This document shows positions 52,236 to 60,721 of a stretch of DNA of 64,000 bases, in pieces. Numbering within the stretch: the first letter of the stretch is position 1; each line of letters begins with the position of its first letter. Both the position numbers and the translations under genes were made by a program. The stretch lies in NCBI RefSeq assembly GCF_050410795.1, contig NZ_CP191258.1:5474122-5538121 (forward strand). Reading direction: 5' to 3'. The notes below the pieces were generated by a model. The model saw only the letters and a program-made list of their open reading frames with translations, had not been told where the DNA came from and made no database searches. This DNA is from Fontivita pretiosa. Lineage in GTDB: Bacteria > Planctomycetota > Phycisphaerae > Tepidisphaerales > Tepidisphaeraceae.

Positions 52236-53258
52236 ATGGTAACTCGAATCTTGCTTGAACTGGTGCTGATCTTCGCATGGCTGGTCGGGTCCGCCGCCGC
52301 GACCGCGGCGCAGGACAGCTCCGCAGGCGGACGTGTCGTGCTGTACACCAGCGTGGACGAGCCTTATGCCCGCCCGATCATTCGGCGATTCGAGCGCCAA
52401 ACCGGAATCTCGGTCACGCTCGTGACCGACGCCGAAGCCGCCAAATCCGCTGGCCTGGCGCAGCGCCTGCTCGCCGAGAAGGACCGCCCCCGTGCCGACG
52501 TCTATTGGGGAAACGAGATCTTTCACGCGATCGACCTCGCCAGCCAGGGCGTGCTGGCGCCTTACCGTTCCCCCGTCGCCGCCCAAATCCCGCAGCGCTG
52601 GCGAGCAAAAGACGATCTGTATACCTGCACCGGCCTGCGAGCCCGGGTGATTGCCATCTCGACGCGACCGCAACACGCCGACCTGATCGCGCCCATCAAG
52701 ACCCTGGATGATCTGACCAACCCGGCCCTGAAGGATCGCATCGGCTGGTGCCACCCCGCCTTCGGCACGGCTTCCGGACATTTCGCGGCCCTTTATGTGC
52801 TCTGGGGCGAGGATCGATACCGCCAGTTCCTCCACGGCCTGCGCGCCAACAACCTCAAGCTGCTGGGGGGCAATGCAGCGGTTGTCGAACAGGTCGCCGC
52901 TGGCGCGCTTCTGGCCGGCCCCACCGACAACGACGACGTCAACAACGCCCGGGCCGAAGGGATGAAGGTTGATATGATCATTCCCGACCAGGGCCGGGGC
53001 CAGATCGGCACACTGCTGATCCCCACGACCGTCGCATTAGTCAAGGGCGCGCCCAATGAACACAACGCCAAAACGCTGATCGACTACCTGCTTTCGCCGC
53101 AGGTCGAAAAGGAATTGCTTGACAGTCGATTTCTGGCCTGGTCCATCCGCGACGCCCAGCAGCAGGCCCGGGGGATGGACCTGGACTACGAAAAGGCGGC
53201 CCGGCAGATGCGCCGCGCCATCGAAATCGCGCTGGAAATCCTACAGGAACGCAAGTGA
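52236..53258 (+). CDS. Iron(III)-type ABC transporter substrate-binding protein
   Basis: 340 residues. Signal peptide about residues 3-25 (LLELVLIFAWLVGSAAATAA). The mature part starts RVVLYTSVDEPYARPIIRRF and continues DVYWGNEIFHAIDLASQGVL, typical of FbpA/FutA-like solute-binding proteins for ferric iron. IGTLLIPTTVALVKGAPNEH and LLDSRFLAWSIRD fit the C-terminal lobe. No permease or ATPase gene follows, so the partner transporter must be elsewhere. The ATG at 52236 has GGGGA 5 bases upstream; a GTG at 52206 overlapping argS would add 10 residues. Confidence 0.75.
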   Translation: MVTRILLELVLIFAWLVGSAAATAAQDSSAGGRVVLYTSVDEPYARPIIRRFERQTGISVTLVTDAEAAKSAGLAQRLLAEKDRPRADVYWGNEIFHAIDLASQGVLAPYRSPVAAQIPQRWRAKDDLYTCTGLRARVIAISTRPQHADLIAPIKTLDDLTNPALKDRIGWCHPAFGTASGHFAALYVLWGEDRYRQFLHGLRANNLKLLGGNAAVVEQVAAGALLAGPTDNDDVNNARAEGMKVDMIIPDQGRGQIGTLLIPTTVALVKGAPNEHNAKTLIDYLLSPQVEKELLDSRFLAWSIRDAQQQARGMDLDYEKAARQMRRAIEIALEILQERK

Positions 53259-53379
53259 CGCGGAGTGCTAAGGCCGGCTGTCGATCCGGTCTCGTCAATC
53301 GTCACGCCGGATGTTCTGAGCGTCGATCATCGAACCAGGCGGTTGTTCGTTCTTCTGCGCCGCCCTGTTCCCTTTGCCG

Positions 53380-54762
53380 TCACTGCGCCGCGATGACAAT
53401 CGGCACGCTGGCTTCCGCCACGCGATTTGACTGCGTGTCTACAATGCTCACCTTCAGCACGTAACGCCCGATCGTCAGCGTGCCGGGAAGCTTGATCACC
53501 TTGCGTACGAAAAAGTCATGCCGACGATTGCGCGAGCTGTCGGTGATCTGCTCGGTTTTGTCCGTCCACACGCTCATCCCCTGCTCGGTGTACAGCGTCA
53601 TGTCCCACGTCAGCCGCGTTTCCCACTGCTGGCGATCGTTCAGGTGCGACGTGAAGTTGGCGATCTCACAGTACACGATGGCCGGGTGCTCGCGCCCGGC
53701 GGCGAAACGCGCCGGCTCGATCGGATCATAGTTGCCAAAACCCTGCACCTTCGTGCACAACGCGATCGTCGGGATCGTCAGGTCCGCCTGGCTGCGCAGT
53801 CTCTCGGCCACATCCAGCAGCGGCTTGATTTTCCGGGACAGCAGCATGTTCCGATCGGCGCGCAGGGCATTGCGGAAATTGCTCAGCCCATCGATCAACG
53901 CCGTGATCAGCTCACGATCTTCGCTGGGCAGTGACGACAGTGCCGACAGTTGCGGCGCCGGCTGGTCCAGCAGGAACTGCAAAAGCTGATAGTCCAGGTG
54001 CGCCGAAACATCCCGGGGATAATCCTTGATCCGCCGCGAGAACTTCTCGGACAGTTCGCCGGCCGCGGGCAGCTCATTCAATGAGCCGGATGCCGCCGGC
54101 GCCTGCGGCAGGCTCGACGTCGGCTCGATGAACACCGGGCGCTTGGCCGACGAACCAGCCAGCGCCACCGCCGACCGATCGCGGCTGTCCGGCGGCTGGG
54201 CGGCTTGCGGAGCATCAGCCCTGACCGATCCGGTCGAACCCTGCTCATCGGCTATCGTGCGCAGTGTCGGGGTCTCACTGCCGCCCAGGCTGAATGCCGA
54301 CGGATCCATCCATTCCACCCGGCTGGGCGACGGCTCGCGGGTGGTGCCCGATGCTCCGCTTCGCCGCGAAAGCATCAGCGTCAACTGTCGCGAGTACTCC
54401 TGCGCCTTTCGCGCCAGTGCCTCAGCCGAGCCGGCGTTGGCATCCATCTGGTCAACACCGCCCGTCGGGGCGGATCGCTGCTGGATCGCCTCGCCTGCGG
54501 ATTGATCCTGCTTGCCATGCTCGGCCGGTTGCGACGACGTTTCGCCTACCGCACGCGGTGTGTCCTTCTGTGGTTGGGCAGCGCGCCGATCCGGCCTGGC
54601 GGATGAGACGCATCCCCCGGCCAGCAGCGTCGTACACACCGCATACACCGCCGCGGCCGTCCAGGCGTTTCTGTCGCCAGGACGGGCGACCCCAGCATCA
54701 GGCAGTTTCGGGACGGAAACGATTCGCGCAGCAAACGATCGGCGAGCTGTCATGACATCCAT
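53380..54762 (-). CDS. Putative lipoprotein with C-terminal beta-sandwich
   Basis: 460 residues. LLAGGC at about residues 46-51 looks like a lipobox, but the preceding region has 30 residues of basic sequence before the hydrophobic stretch (AAVYAVCTTLLAGGC), so the signal is long. The middle is low-complexity, rich in Ser/Gln/Ala/Pro. The last 180 residues have LCTKVQGFGNYDPIEPARFA, YCEIANFTSHLNDRQQWETR and LTIGRYVLKVSIVDTQSNRV, a domain I see as conserved-looking but cannot name. AAGG precedes the start; an ATG at 54753 is the alternative. It is divergent from the membrane-protein/regulator operon. Confidence 0.55.
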   Translation of the reverse strand: MDVMTARRSFAARIVSVPKLPDAGVARPGDRNAWTAAAVYAVCTTLLAGGCVSSARPDRRAAQPQKDTPRAVGETSSQPAEHGKQDQSAGEAIQQRSAPTGGVDQMDANAGSAEALARKAQEYSRQLTLMLSRRSGASGTTREPSPSRVEWMDPSAFSLGGSETPTLRTIADEQGSTGSVRADAPQAAQPPDSRDRSAVALAGSSAKRPVFIEPTSSLPQAPAASGSLNELPAAGELSEKFSRRIKDYPRDVSAHLDYQLLQFLLDQPAPQLSALSSLPSEDRELITALIDGLSNFRNALRADRNMLLSRKIKPLLDVAERLRSQADLTIPTIALCTKVQGFGNYDPIEPARFAAGREHPAIVYCEIANFTSHLNDRQQWETRLTWDMTLYTEQGMSVWTDKTEQITDSSRNRRHDFFVRKVIKLPGTLTIGRYVLKVSIVDTQSNRVAEASVPIVIAAQ

Positions 54763-54962
54763 CCTTGGATTCCCGCGTAGCCGGTGTCCGCCAACCCCCG
54801 TTCAGGTCCCAGATCGGCCGCATCCTGCCGCCGCGGACCTGAGACCATCGCACGAACACCATCGATTCAGGCAGTATACCTCCCCGGCGCGCGCCCTGGC
54901 AAGCAAACCGGCGGCGGCATGGGTCATGCGCGCCGACCGCAACAATTTTCGCTTGACCGGAT

Positions 54963-54981
54963 TACTTTACTATGTAAAGTA
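54963..54981. promoter_or_regulatory. Operator palindrome TACTTTAC-TAT-GTAAAGTA
   Basis: A perfect 8-3-8 inverted repeat 28 bases before the ATG of the membrane protein gene at 55009, which precedes the winged-helix regulator gene. A second copy of the inner part, CTTTAC-N3-GTAAAG, is at 56080-56094. Probably the binding site of the neighbouring regulator. Confidence 0.75.
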
Positions 54982-55008
54982 TCCGCGAGATTGGTCCGCT
55001 CAGCTCCC

Positions 55009-55620
55009 ATGGATCCGCTTGAGGCCATTTCGCGCGTGCGTGCAATCCGTGAGCAGCTTGCCCGCGCCGAGACTTACCGCGCCTATCGCGCCGGCAGCAC
55101 CGCCGCCACCGGCGCAATGGCCCTGCTCGCCGCTGCCGTGCAGGCACGCTGGCAACTGAATGACACCAGCAGCTTCCTGATCCTGTGGAGCAGCGTCGCC
55201 GCCCTGTGCATCATCATCGTCGGCATCGAGATGCGCCTCCGCTGCATCATGTCCGACTCGATCCTGCTTCGCGAGGCCACCGTCCTGGCGGCGAGACAGT
55301 TCGCGCCTTCCGTCCTTGCCGGGGCGCTGCTCACCCTGGCGATCTGGCGCTTCCGCCATGAATCGGTCGGACTGTTGCCAGGGTTGTGGGGCCTGCTCTT
55401 TGCAATGGGCGTGTTCGCGTCGCGACCGGGGCTGCCCGCTGCCATCAACGTCGCAGGTGCCTACTACATGCTCGCCGGCGTGGCGGTCCTGATCCTTGCC
55501 TCAAATCGGCCCGAATTCGAAATCTGGCCGATGCCCCTGATGTTCGGCGTTGGCCAGCTTCTGATCGCCGCCATCATCTTTTTCAGCCTCCGGAAACATG
55601 ATGACCCGTCCCTCGAATGA
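55009..55620 (+). CDS. Membrane protein in operon with a winged-helix regulator
   Basis: 203 residues. An N-terminal helix (DPLEAISRVRAIREQLARAE, about residues 2-21) precedes about six hydrophobic segments starting near residue 30. Nothing resembles a known enzyme. Its end overlaps the start of the regulator gene by 23 bases, so they are translated together. A membrane protein fused by operon with a winged-helix regulator recalls sensor or permease pairs, but no ligand can be suggested. The palindrome at 54963-54981 sits in the promoter region. No Shine-Dalgarno is seen. Confidence 0.65.
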   Translation: MDPLEAISRVRAIREQLARAETYRAYRAGSTAATGAMALLAAAVQARWQLNDTSSFLILWSSVAALCIIIVGIEMRLRCIMSDSILLREATVLAARQFAPSVLAGALLTLAIWRFRHESVGLLPGLWGLLFAMGVFASRPGLPAAINVAGAYYMLAGVAVLILASNRPEFEIWPMPLMFGVGQLLIAAIIFFSLRKHDDPSLE

Positions 55621-56053
55621 ACATCGCAAATCGGCGTCAGCGCAGGTCCCTGATTTGCCCGTGCGCCAGCATGCGCGCTTCGCCTATGCCGGTCTGGACC
55701 GGCTCATTCATGAACGTTCGCGGCTGAGCATTCTCACGTCCCTGGCGGCACACCCGCATGGTCTGGTTTTCAACGACCTGAAAACCCTGTGCGCGCTGAC
55801 GGACGGCAACCTCAGCCGACAGTTGCAGGCGCTTGCCAACGCGGGAATGGTGGAAATCTGGAAAGGTCAGCGCAATCGCCGCCCGCAGACGCTCGTCCGC
55901 CTCACGCCGCAGGGACGCAAGCGGTTTGCGGATTACCTCAACGTGCTGGAATCGGTTCTGGCCGATGCGGCGCAACAGAATCGTCTGGCCTGCGAGGCGG
56001 AGAATCGCCCTTCGCGCCCCGCCACTCGCGGTGCGGGTCTGGCGCCAGCGTGA
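55598..56053 (+). CDS. Winged-helix transcriptional regulator (HTH_34/MarR-like)
   Basis: 151 residues. Residues about 35-110 carry RSRLSILTSLAAHPHGLVFN, CALTDGNLSRQLQALANAGM and VRLTPQGRKRFADYLNVLES. This is the winged-helix layout of the PF13601 group, related to MarR/ArsR regulators. No metal-binding Cys pair is present. It starts inside the end of the membrane protein gene. It probably binds the CTTTAC-N3-GTAAAG palindromes in front of its own operon (54963-54981) and of the radical SAM gene (56080-56094), most likely as a repressor. The tail is Arg/Ala/Pro-rich. A seven-T run after a weak GCCA/TGGC stem follows the stop. Confidence 0.8.
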   Translation: MMTRPSNEHRKSASAQVPDLPVRQHARFAYAGLDRLIHERSRLSILTSLAAHPHGLVFNDLKTLCALTDGNLSRQLQALANAGMVEIWKGQRNRRPQTLVRLTPQGRKRFADYLNVLESVLADAAQQNRLACEAENRPSRPATRGAGLAPA

Positions 56054-56079
56054 GGGGGTTGGCTTTTTTTGTCCATTTA

Positions 56080-56094
56080 CTTTACATGGTAAAG
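56080..56094. promoter_or_regulatory. Operator palindrome CTTTAC-ATG-GTAAAG before the radical SAM gene
   Basis: A 6-3-6 inverted repeat with the same arms as the site at 54963-54981. It lies 18 bases before the ATG at 56112, between a T-run that may terminate the regulator transcript and the radical SAM gene. Position suits repression of this gene. Confidence 0.72.
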
Positions 56095-56111
56095 CTAGTT
56101 GGAGCATTCCG

Positions 56112-57650
56112 ATGTGCGCGCTTCGCATTCCGCGTGATCTTCGCCTCCCGCCAAAGCTCGATCCACGGCTACCTGCTTCACCGCCGAGACCCCGTTACGC
56201 GCTGCTGGTCAATCCATTTTACTCGAAGGACTCGCACGCGAGCTTCGGCAAGCACGTCCTCACGCCGTCACTTGCCCTGACCAGCATCGCCGGCGCCACG
56301 CCCGCCGGCTGGACCGTGCGCTACTGGGACGAAAACCTTCTCCAAGGGCCCCCGCCGGCACGACCCATGCCCCAGGTCGTGGGCATCACCGTCCATCTCA
56401 CATTTGCCCGTCGCGCCTACGAGCTGGCCGACTGGTACCGCGCCCGCGGCGCCAAAGTGATCCTCGGCGGATTGCACGTGCTATCGTGCCCCGACGAAGC
56501 CGCCGCCCACGCCGACGCCATCGCCGTTGGCGAAGGCGCGCAGCTCTGGCCGAAGATCCTCGGCGATGTGGAGGCCGGTGCGATCCAAAAGGTCTATCGC
56601 GGCGGCTTCACCAGGCCTTATCGCGACGACCCGCCGCCACGACGCGACATCCTCCCTCGACGCAGTTTCCTCACCACCGCCAGCCTCATCGCCACCCGCG
56701 GCTGCCACAACCGCTGCGGATTCTGCTATCTCGCCACCGATGGCTTGCACATGCCCTACCAGACGCTCGACCCGGCTCAAGTCGTTGCGCAGTTCGCCGC
56801 CGACGACCAGCCCTATGGCGTGTTCATCGACAACAACCTCGGCTCAAGGCCCCGGTATCTTCGCGAGCTTTGCCGCGCGCTGCGCCCGCTGGAGAAAATC
56901 TGGAGTGCCGCCGTCAGCATCGACGTCACCGATGATCCGTCGCTGGTACGCGAGATGGCGCTGGCCGGATGCACGGGCGTATTTGTGGGCTTCGAGTCGC
57001 TGTCGGATCAGAACCTGATGGAGACAGGCAAGAAGACGCCGCAGGTGCACGACTACGCCCGCAGAGTTGCGATCTTTCACGACAACGGCATTCAGGTGAA
57101 CGGCAGCTTCGTGCTGGGTTTTGACCACGACGGACCCGACGTGTTCCAGCGAACCGTCGAGTGGATCCAAACCAATCGCCTGGAGTGCGCAACATTCCAC
57201 ATCCTCACCCCCTACCCCGGCACGCCGCTGTTTCGGCAGATGCAGGCCCAGGGCCGCCTGCTCCACACCGACTGGTCCAGGTACGACACAGCCCATGTCG
57301 TGTTTCGCCCCAATCGCATGAGCATCGCGCAACTCGCCAACGGCTACGCCTGGTGCTATCGGAGGCTGTTTTCGCACCGGTCGATCTGGCGACGCAAACC
57401 CGCCGACTGGCGTGCGGTGCCCGCGTATCTGGCGATGTCCTACCTGTACAAGAAATCGAACTGGCTGTGGCCGACGCTGATCCGGCACCAGCTCGTTGCC
57501 CCGGTATGGCGGCCGCTGATCGAGCTGACCCGCCTGCGACACCTCCGCTTCCGCAGACGTCTTGAGCAGCTCGTTCAATCCGTGCCACCGCAAGTCTCAC
57601 CGCCTGCATGCCGGCGAGTTGCCCTGTCCATCCTCAGTGCGGGCGTGTAG
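56112..57650 (+). CDS. B12-binding-domain radical SAM protein
   Basis: 512 residues. Residues about 25-170 form a cobalamin-binding-like domain (LVNPFYSKDSHASFGKHVLT, then VGITVHLTFARRAYELADWY and ILGGLHVLSCPDEAAAHADA). The radical SAM cluster is C198-x3-C202-x2-C205 (TRGCHNRCGFCYLA). GVFIDNNLGSRPRYLREL and VNGSFVLGFDHDGPDVFQRT match the SAM barrel. The last 120 residues are specific. Known relatives methylate or rearrange lipids, hopanoids and natural products; the substrate is unknown. GGAG 8 bases before the ATG supports the start. A palindrome for the neighbouring regulator precedes it, so expression is conditional. Confidence 0.85.
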   Translation: MCALRIPRDLRLPPKLDPRLPASPPRPRYALLVNPFYSKDSHASFGKHVLTPSLALTSIAGATPAGWTVRYWDENLLQGPPPARPMPQVVGITVHLTFARRAYELADWYRARGAKVILGGLHVLSCPDEAAAHADAIAVGEGAQLWPKILGDVEAGAIQKVYRGGFTRPYRDDPPPRRDILPRRSFLTTASLIATRGCHNRCGFCYLATDGLHMPYQTLDPAQVVAQFAADDQPYGVFIDNNLGSRPRYLRELCRALRPLEKIWSAAVSIDVTDDPSLVREMALAGCTGVFVGFESLSDQNLMETGKKTPQVHDYARRVAIFHDNGIQVNGSFVLGFDHDGPDVFQRTVEWIQTNRLECATFHILTPYPGTPLFRQMQAQGRLLHTDWSRYDTAHVVFRPNRMSIAQLANGYAWCYRRLFSHRSIWRRKPADWRAVPAYLAMSYLYKKSNWLWPTLIRHQLVAPVWRPLIELTRLRHLRFRRRLEQLVQSVPPQVSPPACRRVALSILSAGV

Positions 57651-57793
57651 ACCACCGCCGCCGGCGTTTGCTCCGCCCTTGCCCCTGGCAGCGACTTGGA
57701 GCTGCGGAGCCTATGGACAGCCACGCCCCACGTGGATAGGATCAGATGTATCAATGATCGCCGATCGCCCGTAGCTGGAGCCGATCGCGCATA

Positions 57794-57867
57794 GTTCCCA
57801 TAGCTCAATTGGATAGAGCGTCGGCCTCCGGAGCCGAAGGTTACAGGTTCGACTCCTGTTGGGAACG
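57794..57867 (+). tRNA. tRNA-Arg (anticodon CCG)
   Basis: 74 bases. Acceptor GTTCCCA pairs with TGGGAAC, D stem GCTC/GAGC, anticodon stem TCGGC/GCCGA with loop CTCCGGA giving CCG, and TTCGACT in the T-loop. The discriminator is G and CCA is not encoded. Its 3' third is shared with the integrase gene on the other strand. Confidence 0.96.
57841..57867. other. Predicted attachment site in the tRNA-Arg 3' end
   Basis: The 27 bases from the T-arm to the discriminator are tRNA on the plus strand and integrase codons on the minus strand. This is the usual recombination core for tyrosine integrases at tRNA genes. A second copy marking the far end is not in the window. Confidence 0.6.
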
Positions 57868-59112
57868 CTGCGCATTTGTCACAGGGTGTGATACCGTCAT
57901 TTCCAGCGTTTTTTCGGGGTTTTCCGCCTGTCGGTGCGATCCTGTAACACCCCAAAACAGCGTGCGGTGCGCCGCATTTTGCGCCGCCTTCTGGATATCG
58001 CTGTCCACTTCGCCGGCGGCGCGCTCGAAGTGCGCGTCGGTCACCTGAAGGTAATGGTCCTGGGCGATGTCCGGCGAGTTGCCCAGCCAGGCGCAAACGA
58101 CGTGGGCGGGGAAGCGCTCGGCCAGCTCCGTCTGTCTCGTGGATCGCAGGTTGTGCCAGGGCCGCGGCCAGACCTTCAGCCCGGCGCGGCGGATGATCCG
58201 GCAAAGCTGGGTGCGAAGGTTCTGCCGGCTGTCGCGGTAGCGGGTAACGAGATGCTCGGCGCCCGGCTCGGCCTGCTCGAAGGCTTCCAGCAGGTGCGGG
58301 CGCAGCTCGGGAAACATCGGCACGATCCGCTCGGCCCGGCCCTCGTGATGCTCGGTCTTGGGCGACGGCACGCGAAGCCGGCTGTGCTCGAAGTCCACGT
58401 CCGCCCAGGTCAAGGCCAGGATCTCCGACGGGCAGCGCAGCCCGCCGAAGCGGGCCAGGGCGAACATCAGCCGCCACTGCGCATCGGGGCAGGCGTCGAT
58501 TACCCTCTGCGCCTCCTCGCGGGTGACGAAGTACATGCGCGAACGGTTTCGCTGCGCCCCGGCCCTGATGCCCGCGAAGGGGTTGCGGGTGATCAGCTCC
58601 CACTGGATCGCCCGCGCGAAGAACTGGCGGGCGATGATGATCCACTTGGCGATCGTCGCCTCCGACAGATGCTGCTCATCCCGCAGCCAGGCCCGATACT
58701 TGGCCGCGTCTGCGGGCGTCACGTCCGCCAGCGCCCGGTTGGCGCCCAGGAACTGCTCAAGGTGCCGGCGAGCCTGGGCATAGTTGCGCAGCGTGTTGGG
58801 CTTGACGTTCAGCGTTGCCAGCAGCTCGTCCAGGAAGCCGCCCAGGGTTTCGCTGCCGGCCCGGCGGCGGCGCAGCAGCCCTGCGGCACTCAGCCGGTCG
58901 TGGATGGTGCGGGGAAGGGCTTCGATCCGGCGGGCAGTGCTGGGATCGAGTCCCGCGCCCAGTCCCGCGGCGCTCAGCTCCTCGACCAGCAGCCGCGCGG
59001 CCTGGGCCTGACGTGCCGACACCCTGCCCAGGCGGATGGTGCGGCGTCTGCCGTCAGGCGCGGTGAACTGGATTCGCCTTCGACCGTTGGGATCTGCGAT
59101 CAGACTTGCCAT
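57841..59112 (-). CDS. Tyrosine recombinase (integrase)
   Basis: 423 residues. N-terminal SAM-like/core-binding domain about 90-180 (LGGFLDELLATLNVKPNTLR), catalytic domain about 190-375. Catalytic residues: Arg in FGGLRCPSEILAL, HxxR in WHNLRSTRQTEL, Tyr in DIAQDHYLQV; the Asn in LGNSPDIAQDHY replaces the common His. The last residues (SQQESNL) are encoded in the tRNA-Arg 3' end, and the stop lies in the tRNA. Its start is 13 bases inside the end of the upstream gene, so the two are one operon. It should mediate integration at this tRNA. Confidence 0.92.
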   Translation of the reverse strand: MASLIADPNGRRRIQFTAPDGRRRTIRLGRVSARQAQAARLLVEELSAAGLGAGLDPSTARRIEALPRTIHDRLSAAGLLRRRRAGSETLGGFLDELLATLNVKPNTLRNYAQARRHLEQFLGANRALADVTPADAAKYRAWLRDEQHLSEATIAKWIIIARQFFARAIQWELITRNPFAGIRAGAQRNRSRMYFVTREEAQRVIDACPDAQWRLMFALARFGGLRCPSEILALTWADVDFEHSRLRVPSPKTEHHEGRAERIVPMFPELRPHLLEAFEQAEPGAEHLVTRYRDSRQNLRTQLCRIIRRAGLKVWPRPWHNLRSTRQTELAERFPAHVVCAWLGNSPDIAQDHYLQVTDAHFERAAGEVDSDIQKAAQNAAHRTLFWGVTGSHRQAENPEKTLEMTVSHPVTNAQRSQQESNL

Positions 59113-59459
59113 TGATGCACCTGCGGTTGAATGTTACGAACTGGTGCCGGCTGCCTGGTGCCCACGATGCGACTCAACACGTTTTGCACACTCAAGAACG
59201 TCCGGCTGTTGATAACCTTTCCGCCGCAGCCCCGCCAGCAGGCTCGGGCCAGCACTTTAGCCGCCGGGGGTTCTGACGGTTGCAGCGGAGCCAGGGCAGC
59301 TTCCAGTGCGCTCAGGCTCAGCCAGAGCTGCGGGTGACACCAGGCGATCCGATCTTCCAGATCGACGGCAATGATGTCGTCCCCCGGCTCGGGATCCTGG
59401 CGCAATTGGAGGCGGAAGGCGCCGATGCGAATTTCCATTTTCGGCTTCGGTTTGTTCAC
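59100..59459 (-). CDS. Hypothetical protein upstream of the integrase
   Basis: 119 residues with a GTG start at 59459 and AGGAGG 4-5 bases before it. The first part MEIRIGAFRLQLRQDPEPGD then DDIIAVDLEDRIAWCHPQLW looks like one alpha/beta domain; a second helix reads LSLSALEAALAPLQPSEP. No known family recognised. The gene overlaps the integrase start by 13 bases and follows the excisionase-like gene, as directionality or accessory factors do. An ATG at 59438 is the alternative start. Confidence 0.5.
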   Translation of the reverse strand: MNKPKPKMEIRIGAFRLQLRQDPEPGDDIIAVDLEDRIAWCHPQLWLSLSALEAALAPLQPSEPPAAKVLARACWRGCGGKVINSRTFLSVQNVLSRIVGTRQPAPVRNIQPQVHQWQV

Positions 59460-59548
59460 GATGCCTCCTGTGTAATGGACAGCGCGGGCCAGGATTGCCC
59501 AGCCCGCGCCGCGTGGAACTGAAGGTTTCGTCGCCCTGGGGCAGCGGT

Positions 59549-59878
59549 TCATGTCTTGGCGGCGATTTGATGTCTGGCGGCTTCGCGCTGCTGCCGGGCT
59601 TGTCTGGCGTCACGTCGTGCTCGCAATACCCCCACTAGCCGCGGCATCGATGCCAGCATCCGATCCGCCTCCGTCACGTGCGGCACCCGGCGAGAAGCCT
59701 TCCATGCCTCCAAGTCCGCCAGCCTGATGCGGAACCGGGCGAGTTTTGAGCCTGGTCGTCGCTCGTCGCGCGCCACCAGCTCGCCGGCTCTGATTAGATC
59801 GATGACGAATCGCCTGCTGTGGCCCAGGTATCGGGCGGCTTCCCGCGGGGTGAGATTGTCGTCTGCTTGGTCGTTCAT
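59549..59878 (-). CDS. Excisionase-like helix-turn-helix protein
   Basis: 109 residues. The first 60 residues, NLTPREAARYLGHSRRFVID then LIRAGELVARDERR and FRIRLADLEAWKAS, are a MerR/AlpA-type winged helix (HTH_17) as in excisionases: helix, turn, recognition helix, then a wing reading R-F-R. The tail is Arg/Gln-rich and basic. It is encoded two genes upstream of the integrase, the common place for the directionality factor. Could also repress the integrase operon. No Shine-Dalgarno was checked beyond a GA-rich stretch. Confidence 0.7.
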   Translation of the reverse strand: MNDQADDNLTPREAARYLGHSRRFVIDLIRAGELVARDERRPGSKLARFRIRLADLEAWKASRRVPHVTEADRMLASMPRLVGVLRARRDARQARQQREAARHQIAAKT

Positions 59879-59880
59879 TG

Positions 59881-60375
59881 TTAGGCCTCCTGGGGGCTTG
59901 GCTCTTGCGGCGTCGGCTCGTGTCGGAGATACCAGGTCATCAGGTTTTCGAGGCCGGGCTCAGCGTCTCCCTCGAAGAGGTCGTCGAAAATCCACTTGAA
60001 CATCTTTTCGGCGTCTTCGTCGCCTTTGACCTGCTCGCGGAGATCCCGCAGTTCCTCGTGGATCGCATCCAGCCGAATGCGGATGCTGAGGATGCGGCGG
60101 GCGAATTGTGAGAGTCCCACGTCGTCTGGCGCTGACTGGATTTCCGTCGCGGCGATGGAGTCCGCCTGGACCTGGCAGTTGCTGCAGACGTCGCAGTTGT
60201 ATCCGCCTTCAATGATCCCGGTGGAGCTGCTGATTTCACGGTAGATCAGGGCGTCGCCGCGGATGTCGGTGACGATGCCGGTGTCGCCGCTCGCGTCCAG
60301 GTAGATAACCGATCCCACTCGCACCGGATGCCCGTTGCGGTCTTGGCCGACCTGCCGGGTTGCTGTGCTTGACAT
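59881..60375 (-). CDS. Hypothetical protein with Cys pair, phage-element
   Basis: 164 residues starting at the ATG 60375 with GGAGG 4 bases upstream. SVIYLDASGDTGIVTDIRGD is a small SH3-like beta-barrel of the KOW or DUF type; YNCDVCSNCQVQADSIAATE contains a C-x2-C-x2-C cluster that could bind metal. Two coiled helices follow (FARRILSIRIRLDAIHEEL and LREQVKGDEDAEKMF). Its stop is 2 bases from the start of the excisionase gene, so an operon is clear. Family unknown. Confidence 0.5.
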   Translation of the reverse strand: MSSTATRQVGQDRNGHPVRVGSVIYLDASGDTGIVTDIRGDALIYREISSSTGIIEGGYNCDVCSNCQVQADSIAATEIQSAPDDVGLSQFARRILSIRIRLDAIHEELRDLREQVKGDEDAEKMFKWIFDDLFEGDAEPGLENLMTWYLRHEPTPQEPSPQEA

Positions 60376-60452
60376 AACGCCTCCTGCGGAAGTGCGCCCG
60401 CCGCAGCAGCCGACGCCGGCCATTGTCGGGCAGGCAGTGGAAGGTTGACGTT

Positions 60453-60471
60453 GTATGCGTATTTACATACG
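60453..60471. promoter_or_regulatory. Palindromic operator candidate between the two element operons
   Basis: GTATG at 60453-60457, CGTAT-TTAC-ATACG at 60458-60471. The arms CGTAT/ATACG give a 5-4-5 palindrome and GTATG/CATAC overlap it. TTGACG lies directly before (60445-60450). It sits 10 bases from the XRE gene start, between the leftward and rightward transcripts, so XRE autoregulation is likely. Confidence 0.5.
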
Positions 60472-60480
60472 CTGTCAAGT

Positions 60481-60711
60481 ATGAAATCAGCTCTTGCCGA
60501 TGAAAATCGCATCGCCCTTGACCTGGACAAACTTCGCGAGCTTCGCCAACGGCGCGGCCTAAGCATGGAACAGGCCGCCAAGCTGGCCGGCATGGCCAAC
60601 CGTCACAGATGGTGGGACATTGAATCGGGTCGTCGGCCCAACATCACCCTGGCCACGTTGGACGCGATCTGCCGCGCCTTGAAATGCAAGCCGCAGGACC
60701 TGCTGAAATGA
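60481..60711 (+). CDS. XRE-family helix-turn-helix regulator
   Basis: 76 residues, a full XRE/Cro domain: LDLDKLRELRQRRGLSMEQA, AKLAGMANRHRWWDIESGRR and TLATLDAICRALKCKPQDLL. A lambda-Cro-type regulator of the element's control region. The frame is open to 60445, but the region before 60481 is the palindromic operator. The start ATG has no Shine-Dalgarno, so the message may be leaderless from a promoter in the palindrome. The gene is divergent from the leftward operon. Confidence 0.85.
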   Translation: MKSALADENRIALDLDKLRELRQRRGLSMEQAAKLAGMANRHRWWDIESGRRPNITLATLDAICRALKCKPQDLLK

Positions 60712-60721
60712 CCGGCGCACG

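Noticed and set aside
57575..58645. 356-codon minus-strand frame over the integrase and tRNA
   Set aside because: It runs through the tRNA and out of frame with the integrase, and has Arg/Pro-rich content.
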